Positions 45,267 to 58,339 of a stretch of 64,000 nt of DNA are shown piece by piece. The stretch is from Artemia franciscana (taxonomy: Eukaryota > Arthropoda > Branchiopoda > Anostraca > Artemiidae), in NCBI RefSeq assembly GCF_032884065.1, contig NC_088868.1, positions 40,489,140-40,553,139 of the forward strand, given 5' to 3'. The position numbers and the translations under genes are program-made. Each line of letters begins with the position of its first letter. Position 1 is the stretch's first letter. The notes below the pieces were generated by a model. The model was not told the DNA's origin and searched no databases. It saw only the letters and a program-made list of their open reading frames with translations.

Positions 45267-45642
45267 GATATAAAGGTTGTGAAGTTTTAAAATAAGAAAA
45301 TCTAATATTAGACTGACAGATTTTAACACCATAAATATCAGGGAAACAAATTTGACCATTGCAAATGTGGTAAAACAGAAAGCATTGAACATTTTTGCAA
45401 TTTTGCCATCAACTAGATTCACCTATTTACTTGAGGAAAAAGTCTTAAATGCATTATATTTAGAAAAATATTGTTGTGAAACATATCTATATATATAAAA
45501 ATAAGTTGTTTGTTGTGGCTCTGTCGAGTGACGTCATGTCATCGTGTCGTCGTGAAGTTAGTTGTCGTCATGATTCTTATGACGATGACGTCATTAAAAG
45601 TCTTTAAGAAAATCGTTCAAAGACAAATTTTTAATAACCTAC

Positions 45643-45961
45643 AATGGCAACAGCCGATGAAGCTGCTCAATGATTCTATGCCAAAAAACTTGCGGCTGAT
45701 AGAGGAAAGTAAGAAAAGAAAGCGTGCCGAGGAATCACAAGAACAGAAAGAAAACAGGCTTGTGGCTAAAGAACGCAAAACCGCGCAGTTAGATGAAAAT
45801 CCACCTGGACAGCGAGAGTAAAAACATATCAAAACTGAATATGATAGCGATGATGATTGGGTTTGGGATTTTGACTTGGATAAGGTCATCAATGCCTACC
45901 AGGTTTTAGTTAAAAAAACAAATGTTCGGCGATATGTATTTCATAGTGACGCTGAAAAATA
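45643..45961 (+). pseudogene. Helitron protein N-terminal remnant, copy 2
   Basis: Same MATADEAAQ... start and KRAEESQEQKENRLVAK region as copy 1, with an additional stop (CGAGAGTAA) after GQRE and a TGA in place of an arginine codon near 45670. Confidence 0.55.
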
Positions 45962-46023
45962 AAGAAGAAAAAGAAAACTGAAAAAAGAAAAAAGGTAAAA
46001 ACTAAAAAAAAACTAAAAAGAAA

Positions 46024-46922
46024 AAACACTCAAAGAGAAATTACAGACCGGGGCACAAACGACGACCGGGACAGAGGGAATATAAATGACGACCGGGACA
46101 CTCAAAGAGAAATTACAGACTGGGATACCGGGACACAAATGACGACCGGGACACAGGGAATATAAATGACGACCAGGACACAGGTATTTAAGAATATCGT
46201 TCAAAGACAGATTTTTAACTGTAAGAAGATCGTTGAAAGATAAATTTCTAATTGTAAAATGACTGAAGAACCTACAATGGCAACACCCGAGGAAGCTGCT
46301 CAAAACGAATGTATTCAAGCCGAAGTAGCTGAGTTGGTAAAGAATTATGTTTCAGGTTCTAGGTCCGAGAGGCTCCAGGTTTGGACCTTGGCTTTAGCAT
46401 TAATACAAAAGAAGAAAAAAAACTAAAAAAGGTAAAAACTACAAAAAAACTAAAAAGAAAATACTAAAAAAACTAGAAAAGCTAAAAAACTAAAAAAAAG
46501 GTAAAAAACTAAAAACTAAAAAAGAAAAGAAACTAAAAAAACAAAAAACTAAAAAAAGGTAAAAACTACAAAAAAAAACCAAAACTCATAAAAATTAAAA
46601 ACTGAAAAAGAAAAGAAAACTAAAAAAAGGAAAAAACTTAAAAATAAAGGAGAAAAAGAAAACTAAAAGCCGGGACACAGGGAGTATAAATGACGACCGG
46701 GACACTCAAAGAGAAATTACAGACTGGGACACTGGGACATAAATAACGACCGGGACACTCAAAGATATATTACAGACCGGGACACCGGGACACAAATGAC
46801 GACCGAGACACAGGGAATATAAATGACGAACGGGACGCTCAAAGAGAAATTACAGACTGGGGCACTGAGACACAAATGACGACCGGGATACTGGGAATAA
46901 AAATGACGACAGGGACACAGGG
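46024..46922. repeat. CCGGGACAC minisatellite blocks and AAACTAAAA tract, copy 2
   Basis: Minisatellite blocks at 46024-46182 and 46669-46922 flank the A-rich tract at 46400-46668, as in copy 1. Confidence 0.9.
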
Positions 46923-46925
46923 AAT

Positions 46926-47123
46926 GTTCGATTAGCAATCACCATCAACAAAACTCAAGGGCAATCATTAGAGGAATGAGGTATAGATCTGGATACGGAT
47001 TGTTTTTCCCATGGACAATTTTATGTTGCATGTTCAAGAGACGGTAAACCTGACAATATATTTATATGCACAGACAATGTGACATCGAAGAATGTTGTAT
47101 ATTCGCAAGTTTTACGTAGTTAA
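46926..47123 (+). pseudogene. Helitron Pif1-type helicase C-terminal remnant, copy 2
   Basis: Better preserved than copy 1: RLAITINKTQGQSLEE, one TGA, then GIDLDTDCFSHGQFYVACSR, KPDNIFICTDN and [10 protein letters not shown] before TAA. Only one stop interrupts the 66 codons, and the helicase motif residues T-Q-G-Q and Y-V-A-C-S-R are intact. Confidence 0.88.
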
Positions 47124-47124
47124 A

Positions 47125-47257
<133 letters not shown>

Positions 47258-47569
47258 CGAAAAGAAAAATCTTTTCTCTTTTATCTATATTCACAGGTGG
47301 GACACAGGGACAAAACTACAATGGCGCGCAACTAATATGGCGCGTAACGACTTACGCGCGCGGGGGGGCTTGGAGGGGAATGTGAAGCGTCCCCACCAAC
47401 TAGGTGTTGGGGTGGGCTCCACCTTAGGTGTTTCTATTTTCTTTGTAGAAAAACGAGCATGAATTTATAAAACAAGAACTAAGAGCTCATATGGCACTTG
47501 TGACGAGGCCAGAAGAGCTACGAGTCAAGGGCTCATATGGTATCAGCTCTAACGAAATTCTAAGAATCA

Positions 47570-49550
47570 ATAGATTGTTTTAAAAGGAAAATCAGTGACT
47601 TAATGCCAGTCGGTATTTAAAATAAGAGCTCTGAGTCACGATGTCCTTATAAATATCAAAGTTCATTAAGATCCAATGAACCCACTCGTAAGCTATAAAT
47701 ACGTCATTTTTTCTAATTTTTCCCCTTCCTTTAGCCCCCCAGATAGTCGAATCTGGGAAAACGACTTTATCAAGTCAATTTGTGCCGCTCCCTGACACGC
47801 CTTCCGATTTTCATCGTACTAGCACGTCCAGAAGCACCAAACTCGCCAAAGCACTGAACCTTTCAGCACAACTCCCCCAAAGAGAGCGAATCCATTACAG
47901 TTACGTCAATCATGCATCTACGACATTTGCTTATTCTATCTACTAAGCTTCATCCCGATTCCTCCACTGTAAGCGTTTTCCAAGATTTCCGATTTCCCCC
48001 CCCCAACTCCCCCCAATGTCAACAGATCTGTTCGGGTTTTGAATTAAGAGCTCTGAGACATGAATGCCTTCTAAATATCAAATTTCATTAAGATGCAGTG
48101 ACCTGTTCTTAAGTTAAAAATACCTCAATTTTTCTAATTTTTCCAAATTAAAACCCCCCAGCTCCTCCAAAGAGAACGGATCCGTTCTAATTATATCAAT
48201 CACGTATCTAGAACTTGTGCTTATTCGTTCCTTCAAGTTTCATCCCAATATCTCCAATCTAAGCGTTTTCAAAGATTTCTGTTTCCTTAATCCAACCACC
48301 TATGTCCCCGGATCCAATTTAAGTCGACAATAGAGCATCTGAGACATAAGATCCTTCTATATATCAAGTTTCATTCAGATCCGATCACCTATTCGTAAGA
48401 TAAAAATACCCCAATTCTCACGTTTTCCAAGAATTCTGGTTTCCCACTCCAACTCCCCCCAATATCCCAGGATCTAGTTGGAATTTAAAATAAGAGCTTT
48501 AGAGCACAAAATCCTTCTAAATATCAAATTTCATTAAGATCTGATCACCCGTTCGTAAGTTAAAAATACCTAATTTTTCCAAATTACCTCCCCCCCCCAA
48601 CTCCACCAAAGAGAGCAGATTCGGTCCAGTTAAGTCAGTCACGTATCTTAGACTTGTTTTTATTCTTCCCATCCAGTTTTGTCCTGATCTCTCCACTTTA
48701 AGTATTTTCTAAGATTTCCGCCCCCCCCCCTCAATGACGCTGGATCCGGTTTAGACTTAAAGTAAGAGATCTGAGTTACGAGGCACTTCCAAATACGAAG
48801 TCTCATAAAGATCCGATCACTCCTTCAGAAGTTAAAAAACGTCATTTTTTCTATTTTTTTCAGAATTAACCCTCCCTCTCCCAATTCCTTCAAATAGAAC
48901 GGATCCGTTCCAATTATGTCAATCACGTATTTAAGACTTGTCACCAGATCCGATCGGGATTTAAAAAAGAGCTTTGACACTCGATAACCTTCTAAATATC
49001 AAATTTTATTGAGATCTGATCACCCGTTCGTATCTTAAAAACACCTAATTTTTTCTAATTTTTCAGTATTAACCTTTCCCCCCCCAACTACCCCACAGAG
49101 ATCGGATCTGTTTCGGTTATGTCATTTATGTATCTAAGACTTGTGCTGATTTTTCCCACCAAATTTCATCCCGATCCCTCCACTCTCAAGTGTTTTCCAA
49201 GATTTCAGGTTTCCCCCTCCCAACTCCCCCCTTTCCACCCAATATCACCAGATCCAGTCGGATTTTAAATAAGAGATCTGAGAAACGATATCCTTCCAAA
49301 CATCAAATTTCATTAAGATCTGATCAACCGTTCGTAAGTTAAAAATACTTCATTTTTTCTATTTTTTCCAAATTATCCACCCCCCCCCCAGATGGTCAAA
49401 TTGGCAAAATTACTATTTCTAATCTGGTCTGGTACCTGCCATGCCTGCCAAATTTCATCGTCCTAGCTTACCTGGAAGTGCCTAAAGTAGCAAAACCGGG
49501 ACCGAAAGACAGCCAGATAGACCGACAGACAGACTGACAGTATTTGCTAT
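47570..49550. repeat. Tandem array of about 295-bp units within Helitron copy 2
   Basis: Same units as 33890-35990, minus part of one unit at about 48940 and minus a short local duplication containing TCGAGCATCAATAGATGC seen only in copy 1. Confidence 0.9.
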
Positions 49551-51679
49551 TGCTATATGTCACTTGGTTAATACCAAGTGCCACAAAAAAGTATCTGCTC
49601 AATTGAATGAGAAAAGCTGACACTTAAAACGAGTGACAGTTTTAAAGCTACTTCATAAACTATAGTTTATTTCTAATTATTAGGGGGAAACCGCCACCTC
49701 CCCATTTCCCTTCCCCTCCTCCTCAACCTTAAAGACACCACTGGGCTTAGACGTACTTTTAAGGTCGAGCTTCGAACAAATTATTTCAGGAACAGATATG
49801 GCAATGCCAAAATGGCCAAATACACTATTAATAACTACCCTAAGGCTCAGATAGTTAGTTTTTACAAAGCTATTATCAATTATAAACTCTAGATTTATGT
49901 TACCTGGGTAGATAAATTAATAAAAGGTGGTGCAAAAGAGTTGACCAAGCAAAGAAATATGTGAGTACAATGTATTATTCTTCTTGCACTTCGTATACAA
50001 AAGTTGTTGTAGAAACATCGAAAGGGGCTCATTTAATTGGACATTAAAGGTTTCAATTGTCTCTTTAACAGTCAAAGTCGATTGGACGGTGACCCATTCC
50101 CTCACCCAGTATATCAATTTTTCCCAATACACATACAATCAAAATTTAAAATAGTCAATTTTTTCAGCATAATTGAAAGATTTAATTATTATGTTTTGTA
50201 GGATTTCAATCTCACTACAGCCCATTGGTGAGTTTTATCAATTATGCTAGTTTTAACTGTTAAAATGCAATGTATTTATGTAAGGAATTTTGAAAAAATT
50301 TAGGACAATGCTTGTACGATTGAAAATCAGAGACTATAGTTCACTTTTTAAGAGTAAAAACAATTTGAAAGATGACTATCCACCCCCTCCCCTCTTACCC
50401 ATTGCCTTCTTTTCCCCTAAGTCAACTGATCAAATATTTCAGAAAAAAATTTTGTTCAAGATAGTTCCAAGATCATACAATAATAGCTTCAAGGGTTACA
50501 TAAGCGCTATCCCCCCTCCAAACCTATAAGCAATGTGCCCCGATGAAATATAAGGTCCTATGGAAGGAGTGGTCCTATAGGCTTTGTGAGACGCTGATTT
50601 GATAGAAAATTGAAAGTTTTGACTTTCAAAAGTAATTGGATCTAGCCCCCCCCCCATGACCTTTGAGTCCCCAAAAGCATCTAATCGAAATTTTGAGGCA
50701 GGCATTTTGTTAAATTAAATTTAAAAAAAAAAACTTTCTGAGATAAAACTTACTCAAAAAAACTAAAGGTCTTATTAAACTTAAGATCAGAAGCAATCAA
50801 ACCTACAATAATTCATGCTCAAGGTGATCACAAATTACCATTAGAGAATAAATGAAATCCCAGACAAACAGAAATTAAACAGTCATAGCAAAAAACATTC
50901 ACCAGATACTAATATAAATGAATAAATAAATATAGAAACGAGCAAAGCTTAAAGTGAATATGCAAAAAAAGCTTAAAATGAACAAATATGTTTTTCTATT
51001 AAAATATAAATGAAACCCAAAACAAACATAAATTAAATTAAGAATCATAGCAAACAAAAGACAAGAGGTACTAATTTAATTGAATGAATAAATCTTAAAA
51101 CGAATAAAATTCGAAATTGAATACTAAAAGTGAAAAAAAAACACTAGACAGATCAAGACAGATCAGATCAAGCTCAGATAGGATCAATAGACAGATCAAA
51201 CTTAAAACGAATAAAAGTCATCTCTGACAAGAGCTTGGGTGCTGATTCCGACTGAGGTACTGAAGCGTAAAAGTTTAAAGCCTACGGCGTCTTCTCCATT
51301 TCAGTGGAAATAAACCATATTAAAAATATTTTTTCCAGTTATTACAGCATTAAAAATGAAAATAAAATTTATAGTAAAATAAAATCTTGAACTGACGAGC
51401 ACTCTAAGTTTAATTTGATTATATATCAAATATTCAGTGGGATTTTATTAGTTCTTTCCAAAACTGTTCAAGACACATATAGTTTTCAGTAAAGTGCCAG
51501 TGATACCGTAAGTTATAGATTTTTACAGTTAAGGAAGGTGGTAATTTTTCGTATATTTTGTATTTATTGATTATAAAAGGATTACTTTAAACAAGTGTTT
51601 CTAGCTTTTGTTTAGTTTTAGAACCATTTTTTATTAAAAAAAGAATCTAAGCACGTGAAAGTTGAAATTTGACCAAAAA

Positions 51680-52452
51680 GAAACCAGAAGGAGTGTATGT
51701 TGGAAATTTCAATTGTACGCTGGTTGAAAAGTCCGTTGAAAATTCCTCTTCTTAGAAAAGGTGATAAAGATAATAGGAATAACGACAATCCGACATCTCT
51801 GCTTTTTATGATTTTTCGTTTTTTTCAACAACCGATCTATAAGCAATTAAAGACTTAGTTTGAAAAAAAATTACCTTTTAAATGCTAGTCAATATAGTTT
51901 TGAAAAAAATATGTGAGGGGAGCATGCTTTATTGTTTTTTACAACTGTAAACGAACTCCTTATTAATCGCAAAATAACAATTTCCATATTGTATAGGGGC
52001 AAAAAAGAAAGTACCGCTGGGTTGAAGAAATTGAGCTAAAAACTGAAAGTATAAATGAACAAGTATTGTAAATTATCTTGGTATCACGGTAGATGGAGGC
52101 TTTAGTATTAACTATCAGATTACATTTATAAGTTCAAAAATAGCAAGAAAATTGACTCCTGTGGATACTATTGGCTATAAAGGTTATAAGAATGTTATTT
52201 TCTCTGTTTCATCTATATTTAATGTATCGTGTCGTCAAAATCAACTTTCACAAGCCATTTATACCCACAGTATGTGTTTCAAAAGAAGTATGTAGGAGTT
52301 CTGGCCAAAGAATTATCACAGATATGTGGAAGATAATGGTAATTTCAATAAAAATTCTGTTATGTTTAGCTTTTATTAATTTGAGTGTACACTATTTCAT
52401 GTACAAATTATTTTCCAATGTGTCACCTTTCTGTATTTTGGAATTTTAGAAG
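51680..52452 (+). pseudogene. Strongly decayed LINE (jockey/CR1-like) remnant, copy 2
   Basis: Counterpart of 38130-38900 with essentially the same broken frames and only scattered substitutions. Confidence 0.45.
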
Positions 52453-53407
52453 AAAAGATATCGCATCTAATAACCTAGAATTATTGGGTTTTTTTTTCAA
52501 CGCTGTTTCCTATTACAACCAGATTTAAGCTTCTGCTCGGGATTGGTCCTGAAATCTAGAAGTGATTTTCACCAAAAATAAAGGATAAAAAGACCCTTGA
52601 TGAGTTCCGGGCTGTTTTTAATGTATTCGATTTAACCGAAATTCTAGAGACAGATTGATTGATTTTATAGTTATTTATACATTTGTTTTGTTAAATGAGA
52701 TTTTATTTCATATCTTAAGTGATTGGTTGGGTGGTATTTATTGGTCAGCAATTTTGATGAGTTACAAATTGTGAATATAAGATTAATTTTAGTGACCCAT
52801 AAAAATAATAATTAAAAATTTATTGATTATTTTGGTTAGTTTGGTTCGTGGTGGGGGGGATGTGTAGGAGTAAGATATTTTTTCTGAGGAAGTAGAATAA
52901 CATTTTTTGTGTGTCATATTTAAGTCTTCCTATTTTTGGGAGCATTAAAAAAAACACACACACAAGGCTTCTAGGCTATTCAGCAAATACAAGAAATTCC
53001 AACGAAGCATCTTCTTTGGAATGTAGTCTAGAAATAATGAAATATATAAAGCTCGTGAGAAAAATGCATCGCATGCTATTATAAGCTTCATAGTTGAAAA
53101 ATGACTATCTACCAAAATATAACCAAACTAGCTTGCATGAGCTTACAATAGGGAGGTTAGATCCTCAATATAATTGAGATTTGAAATTCTTGCTTTACTC
53201 AAGAACGATATTAAGCAGCTCAGGCCTTCAAAAGTAATTGCGATTGGATTTATTAATGTTTTTAGACAAGCCAAAAAAACTGAAACATTTAAATTTGAAT
53301 ATTTTTTTGCGAAAGTAAATTCCAAGCACTGTCTTGTCTTAATTCATCACACGATTGAAACTGACAAAAATAACTAGGATTCCCTTAAATCTATGAACAG
53401 TTTTAAA

Positions 53408-53696
53408 TTTAATCTACACGACCCGTTGGGTCGAAAGTATCCAGAATGATAAAATGAAATTGAAATGCAACAACAAATGAATTTCCTTACTTAGACTTGA
53501 TTTCTGCAATTGTCTACGCCTGCTTTCTCTGTATATAATTAATTCAGGTTAGCAATTTAGTCTACACGACCTGTTGGGTCGAAAGTATCCAGAATGATGA
53601 AACAAAATTAAAATGTAACAACAAAGGAATTCTCTTACTTAGAGTTGATTTCTGCAACTGTCTATTCCTGCTTTTTCTGTATCTAATGAGGCACTG
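53408..53696. repeat. Direct duplication of about 150 bp with hairpin, copy 2
   Basis: Counterpart of 39855-40142; units start at about 53412 and 53562. Confidence 0.85.
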
Positions 53697-55149
53697 TGGT
53701 GAAATAAGCGATAGAAATTGTGGTTTTTTTACTTTAATGTTTGCTGATTGATTACATATATATCTATTTACTATTTTGTTATCTAGTTATGTACATGGCT
53801 GACGTCAGCTTTTATGATTCAGCATACGTTTAATTTATATTGTTTACTCTTTCACTTGCAACCTACGTACCAAGAAAATAGTTTTAAAAACTAACTAAAA
53901 GTCAAGGTCTCTAGCTAAGGCAATATTTGGTGTTTTGGGGGATTTTTCTTTATATATTTATCGGTATTAAAAACAGTATGAGTTCCTTAGTAAGGGCAAA
54001 TTTGCAAATCAAACATCAATAATATGACTAGATATATTAATGATAGGGATTAAAACACATACTTCAACTCAATATAAAAATTGTTCAATAAATAATATTC
54101 AGCCATTAGAGCATGAACCTGAGATCACAGATGTGTTTGGTTCAAGATTTTGCTCAGATACTATATATGATGATAGAATATCGCTTTTTATGGATTATCC
54201 AAAAAGAGGAAAAAAACAGGAAAAAAAGGAAATTAGTGTTCCTAATTAAGAAAAAGAATGAATTTTCTTAAGAATGAAAAAAACAATGAAATTTTTTGAA
54301 ATTAAGAAACGCAGGCCAATGGCAAATTTGAAGCAACTATTTTATACCCAAGATTAACTCTTCTAGCTTTATTAGTGATAGTTGATTTAATTAATTAACG
54401 ATTTTTTTTTACACAAACAAAGAAAGGGAAATCTATAAGAAGGATTATATCCTGAAAACTTTTTGGAAAGGTTATTCTGTATCCTAAAATAGATACTGTG
54501 TGATTCTCAACATCTTTTGTTTAGGCTTTTAGAACATTAAGAAGCAATATTAACCTTAAAAGTTTCATTTTCAGGCAGTAGTGCCCTCTTTGAAGGAAAA
54601 ATATTATTTTATGGCATACATTGGAAGATGACGATGCATCACAGCCGCAGAATCTTTGCTTTTACTTTAAAAGTGCCCTAGATAGCGTGACTTCCTTCAA
54701 GTAAGATCTTTCTCATCCTTCTATGACTACTTGTTCTGAAAAATAACCCCCAAGGCGAAAAGTAAGATGAAAAAAAACAGACATGAATCGTTGGTTTCGT
54801 TTCGGCCCAACGCCATTTTTGAGGGATTCAAGAATTCTTCCGATTCTAGAGAATTCTTACACTTTGTTTTTTTTTATACTAAGCTTTTACTATTAAGAAT
54901 AATTGAAATAATATGTACCATTGATTTCTTACTAGACAGTTTTGTAATTTACATAAATATAATATTTGCACACAAAAAATACATCTGATAGGTTTTTATT
55001 GTATTTTGTAGGAAAGGGTACGAACAAAAGAAACAAATTTGCAAAGTGTTGTAGATTTTTCATGTATCTGTCTGATATTGCAGAGTGACCAATTCCAATC
55101 ATTCTTAATTTTTTCCGATTAAATCCTATCAATATCTTTGTTTATGTGC

Positions 55150-56090
55150 AATCATCATTCTAACCTTTTGTCTCTAACTGAAATCTTGTTTTAATCATAA
55201 TCAAGATCAGATTTAATATCAAAAGCTTCTGCACGGCCCAAATTGTCCAAGACAATTTCATATCTTAATAAAAAAAAATTAATATTCTTATTTAGATATT
55301 TAAATATTTGTGGGGTTTTCCTCTTGTTCAATTAGACAGTAACGACTGAATAAGGAATATTAAACTGTACAAAAATATAATAAAATAGAATGATGATAAG
55401 ATGAGCCTAACACAGTGTGAAAGCATTGGCATGGTTGAAAGTTAAAATAGAATTCAGCAAGTGCAATAATTCTTATGCAAGGATCAAGGTCTTTTGTGTG
55501 TCAAAATCTACAAAATTTTTATTTTTTTTTAGTTCTATACCGTTTCCTATAGTCGTCTATCATTTGTAATTCTTATTTAAATACCAGTTATTATGGATAT
55601 AATTTGAGTTCAGTTTCATTTATTTTTTCAATTAGATATACACAATTTACTATGTATATCTGGCAGAGCTACGAATTTGTTTTGCACAGACAAAACAACT
55701 ATAGTAAAATATAGCGATTCAAAAGGATAATTAGTCAAAGAAAAGAGAACGAGAAAAAAAAAATACGCACAATATTAATCACTCATCATGCCATAGCAGA
55801 CATAAATCAAATTCTAGCCTTTTGTCTCTAACTTAAATCTTGTTTTAATCATAATCAAGATCAGATTTAATATAAAAAAAATTCTTCATAGCCCAAATTG
55901 TCCAAGACAATTTCATATCTTAATAATTTTTTAAATATCATTATTTAGATGTTTAAATATTTATTGGGTTTTCCTCCTGTTCAATTTGACAGTAACGACT
56001 GAAAAGGGAATTTTAAACTGTACAAAAAATGCCATACTTATCATGCTCACCCTGCCATAGCAGACATCTCATCCGAAGATAAACCAATTT
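55150..56090. repeat. Internally repeated right end of duplication copy 2
   Basis: Two units of the ATTCTAACCTTTTGTCTCTAAC...GGGTTTTCC block at about 55158 and 55814, the second continuing through the CAGTAACGACTGAAAA block to about 56030. A third GCCATAGCAGACAT follows at 56052. Copy 1 stops inside the second unit. Confidence 0.75.
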
Positions 56091-56239
56091 TTTTTTCAAC
56101 CAGCAATGGGACAACAAAAGTAAAATGAAGACCGAAAAAAAAACCAACAACAAAAAACAACAAATTAATGTTTTAAAGCATTATGTCTTTAAAAAAAACG
56201 GTAAGTCTCTGAAATTATCAATAGCTGGCGTAGTTTTCG

Positions 56240-56780
56240 TGTATTACAAGTTAAGAGTGAAGATGGACAGTATCTACACATTGAACCTGAACCAAACTTT
56301 TCGTACAGCCTACTCTTGGAAATACGGTCAGTCATCTAGGTACCCAGAACAATACGTAGACAATTTATCCAGATTGTATCTAGCAAATCTTCCTCCGTTA
56401 TTCGGAAAGCCCATGCTTCAGAACATATTTGGCCTCTGTCATCACTATAACTTCCATTATTCTAATCTTGGTTGGTCTTCTCGTTGGTCTTCCAAATTTT
56501 ATCAACTGTGAGAAAACACCTTGGACTTTGGCTATTCTACTTTTAACCTCTTCACTGCACCCACCGCCTTCACTAAAAATTACTACCTAGGTATGTTAAG
56601 CGGTCCACTTGATCAATTTTTTCGCTACCCAGCTTCACTTTTTCATTTTCAATGATGAAAATCATCTTCACATTAATTTTAGGTTGCATCAAATCATAAG
56701 AAATTAATAGAGTTGGCCATTTTTCTTTCTTCTTACAAGATTTTAGTTTAATATTAAAATTCTGCCAGTTCAATTTCCCA
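56240..56780 (-). pseudogene. LINE reverse transcriptase 3' fragment
   Basis: On the minus strand the frames read PKINVK, ENEKVKLGSEKIDQVDRLTY with LGS (near 56590-56690). After a gap and frame changes they continue with SEAWAFRITEEDLLDTI, NCLRIVLGT, MTDRISKSRLYEKFGS at about 56420-56290. This order (thumb, then C-terminal region) matches the LINE family whose linker lies at 5030-5735. The 128-codon plus-strand frame at 56125-56511 is the antisense shadow of this relic. Confidence 0.8.
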
Positions 56781-56789
56781 ATTGTTGTT

Positions 56790-57570
56790 TTCAGTTTATC
56801 ACCTTAATTCGACCTTTGGAATGCGCTATCATTTTCTTTCACGAAAGAACCAGATTGTTTTTTTTTTATCTGAATAACAAAGAAAAGACACATTTTACGG
56901 GTTTAAATAAAGTATTCAGACTAAGCTTTAGAATTATTTCTATTGAATTAAATGACTTGTAAATATATGTCACACTATCAGCCTCATTTCTTTATTTATA
57001 CTTGTAGTTCGTAAAAAGGGGTAGGAGTACATACTCAGAATTTTTGGGGCGGTGGAAGAGGAGGGATAGCAACAATTCCAGTTTTATTAATACAATTTAC
57101 CCATAGATTCTGAAAAAATATAATTTCTGGGGACGGACCCCAAGCCAACCCTCCTTCCTTTTTGGAGAAAAAAGTTTAATATAACTAGATATACGTTGCA
57201 TGGGCAACGTGAGGTGTTGCAGCATCCTTTGTTCAGAGTAAAGTGTAAAGATTTTCGAGAGCAACACTTTACTTTTGTTTCCTTGCTTCGATTAAACGCT
57301 GATTTCATTAATCTGTAAGGATTTTAAAATAACTACTAAGTAAACCAACTCACAAAAGCTACAAACCCCTTTTTGCCACTAGCAAAACTTACATACCCCT
57401 CATCGCTGTAATAATAGCTGGGATGGCTTGGTGCAAAATATGAACGTGGGATTGAAATTGTATATGAGCGAGATTCATGTTCCTACAGTTCGTGCTACGA
57501 CTGCATAATCTGTGCAAATCGGGTGTCACTAAGACTCAATCTGTGCTCATCAGCTTACACTTGAATTTTT
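56790..57570. other. Unassigned region with a hairpin-bearing repeat
   Basis: No gene recognised. At 57193-57210 there is ACGTTGC-ATGG-GCAACGT, a perfect 7-bp-stem hairpin in a segment that looks like part of a dispersed repeat. The minus-strand frame over it has a cysteine cluster (GCCNTSRCPC) that is suggestive but unplaced. Confidence 0.4.
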
Positions 57571-57597
57571 CCAGCCAAAGAAAATCTACTGACGTTT

Positions 57598-57807
57598 TTG
57601 TTTTCTCAAGCTAGTTTCGAAAGATCCTTCAGCAAACTAAAGCTCATCATGACAAGAGTAAGAGCTGCAATATCAGATGATATCTCGGAAGTATTCCTGT
57701 TGATGTCAAGTGAGCGGGAGCTTCTGGATTCAGTTCAGTTTGAAGATGTTTTAGAATACGTGAAAAGAGAATCGAAAATTTTAACATCACTTTTATCAGC
57801 GCAGTAG
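57598..57807 (+). pseudogene. hAT transposase C-terminal (dimerisation) fragment
   Basis: The frame reads ASFERSFSKLKLIMTRVRAA, then ISDDISEVFLLMSSE and LLDSVQFEDVLEYVKR before a TAG. ERSFSKLKLIKT followed by a helix and a short acidic tail is the conserved hAT-family C-terminal dimerisation domain found in transposases and domesticated ZMYM1-like or zinc finger BED proteins. Upstream frames are closed (a TGA shortly before 57598), so the catalytic part is missing or in other frames. It is too far from, and too unlike in position to, the 883-bp hAT element at 15.5 kb to claim they are partners. Confidence 0.75.
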
Positions 57808-57809
57808 TT

Positions 57810-58339
57810 TTTTTCTGTTTTAGTCCAGTTACATTGTTTTGTATCTGATCAAAATACATATTTTGTTTTCTGGTGGAAAGTGTAAAGACTCTCAGTGACG
57901 TTTCAAACATTTTTTTCTGAGGGGGACGAATACCGTAAATGTTCTTTGGCCCAGATTTCTATGATACAGGGTAAATACTAAAAATTTTATGCAGCGTAAA
58001 ATATGATTCCCCTCTCTCTTTGTGTTAAGTCCTGAGCAACACCAAATCCAACTGAATATCAAGGAAATCTGAAACAAAAACTGAGTTGTGGTATTTCTCC
58101 TCTTGTTATTCTAAGCTAACTACTTACTTAACACGTAGTACGAATTTGCCTGGTGGCGCAAATTTTAACCCGAATGACGCATAGCGCAATATCCACTCAC
58201 TTTTCAAGGCTCTTTCGTATTAAACACGTAAAATACAAAACAAATTCCTTCTATAAGGATGTACATAGATAGAGCCGTCTAGCCAAAATCCCCTCCTAGC
58301 TTTTCACTTCCACTCCACCTCTGTTTCCATTAAACGAGA
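57810..58339. other. Unassigned spacer
   Basis: No gene or repeat recognised. Confidence 0.4.

Noticed and set aside
56125-56511. 128-codon plus-strand frame
   Set aside because: The opposite strand encodes a recognisable LINE C-terminal region over the same bases, so this is its shadow.
57087-57308. Cysteine-containing minus-strand frame with GCCNTSRCPC
   Set aside because: The cysteine spacing is suggestive of a transposon-type zinc-binding motif, but the rest of the frame lacks support and it spans a hairpin repeat.
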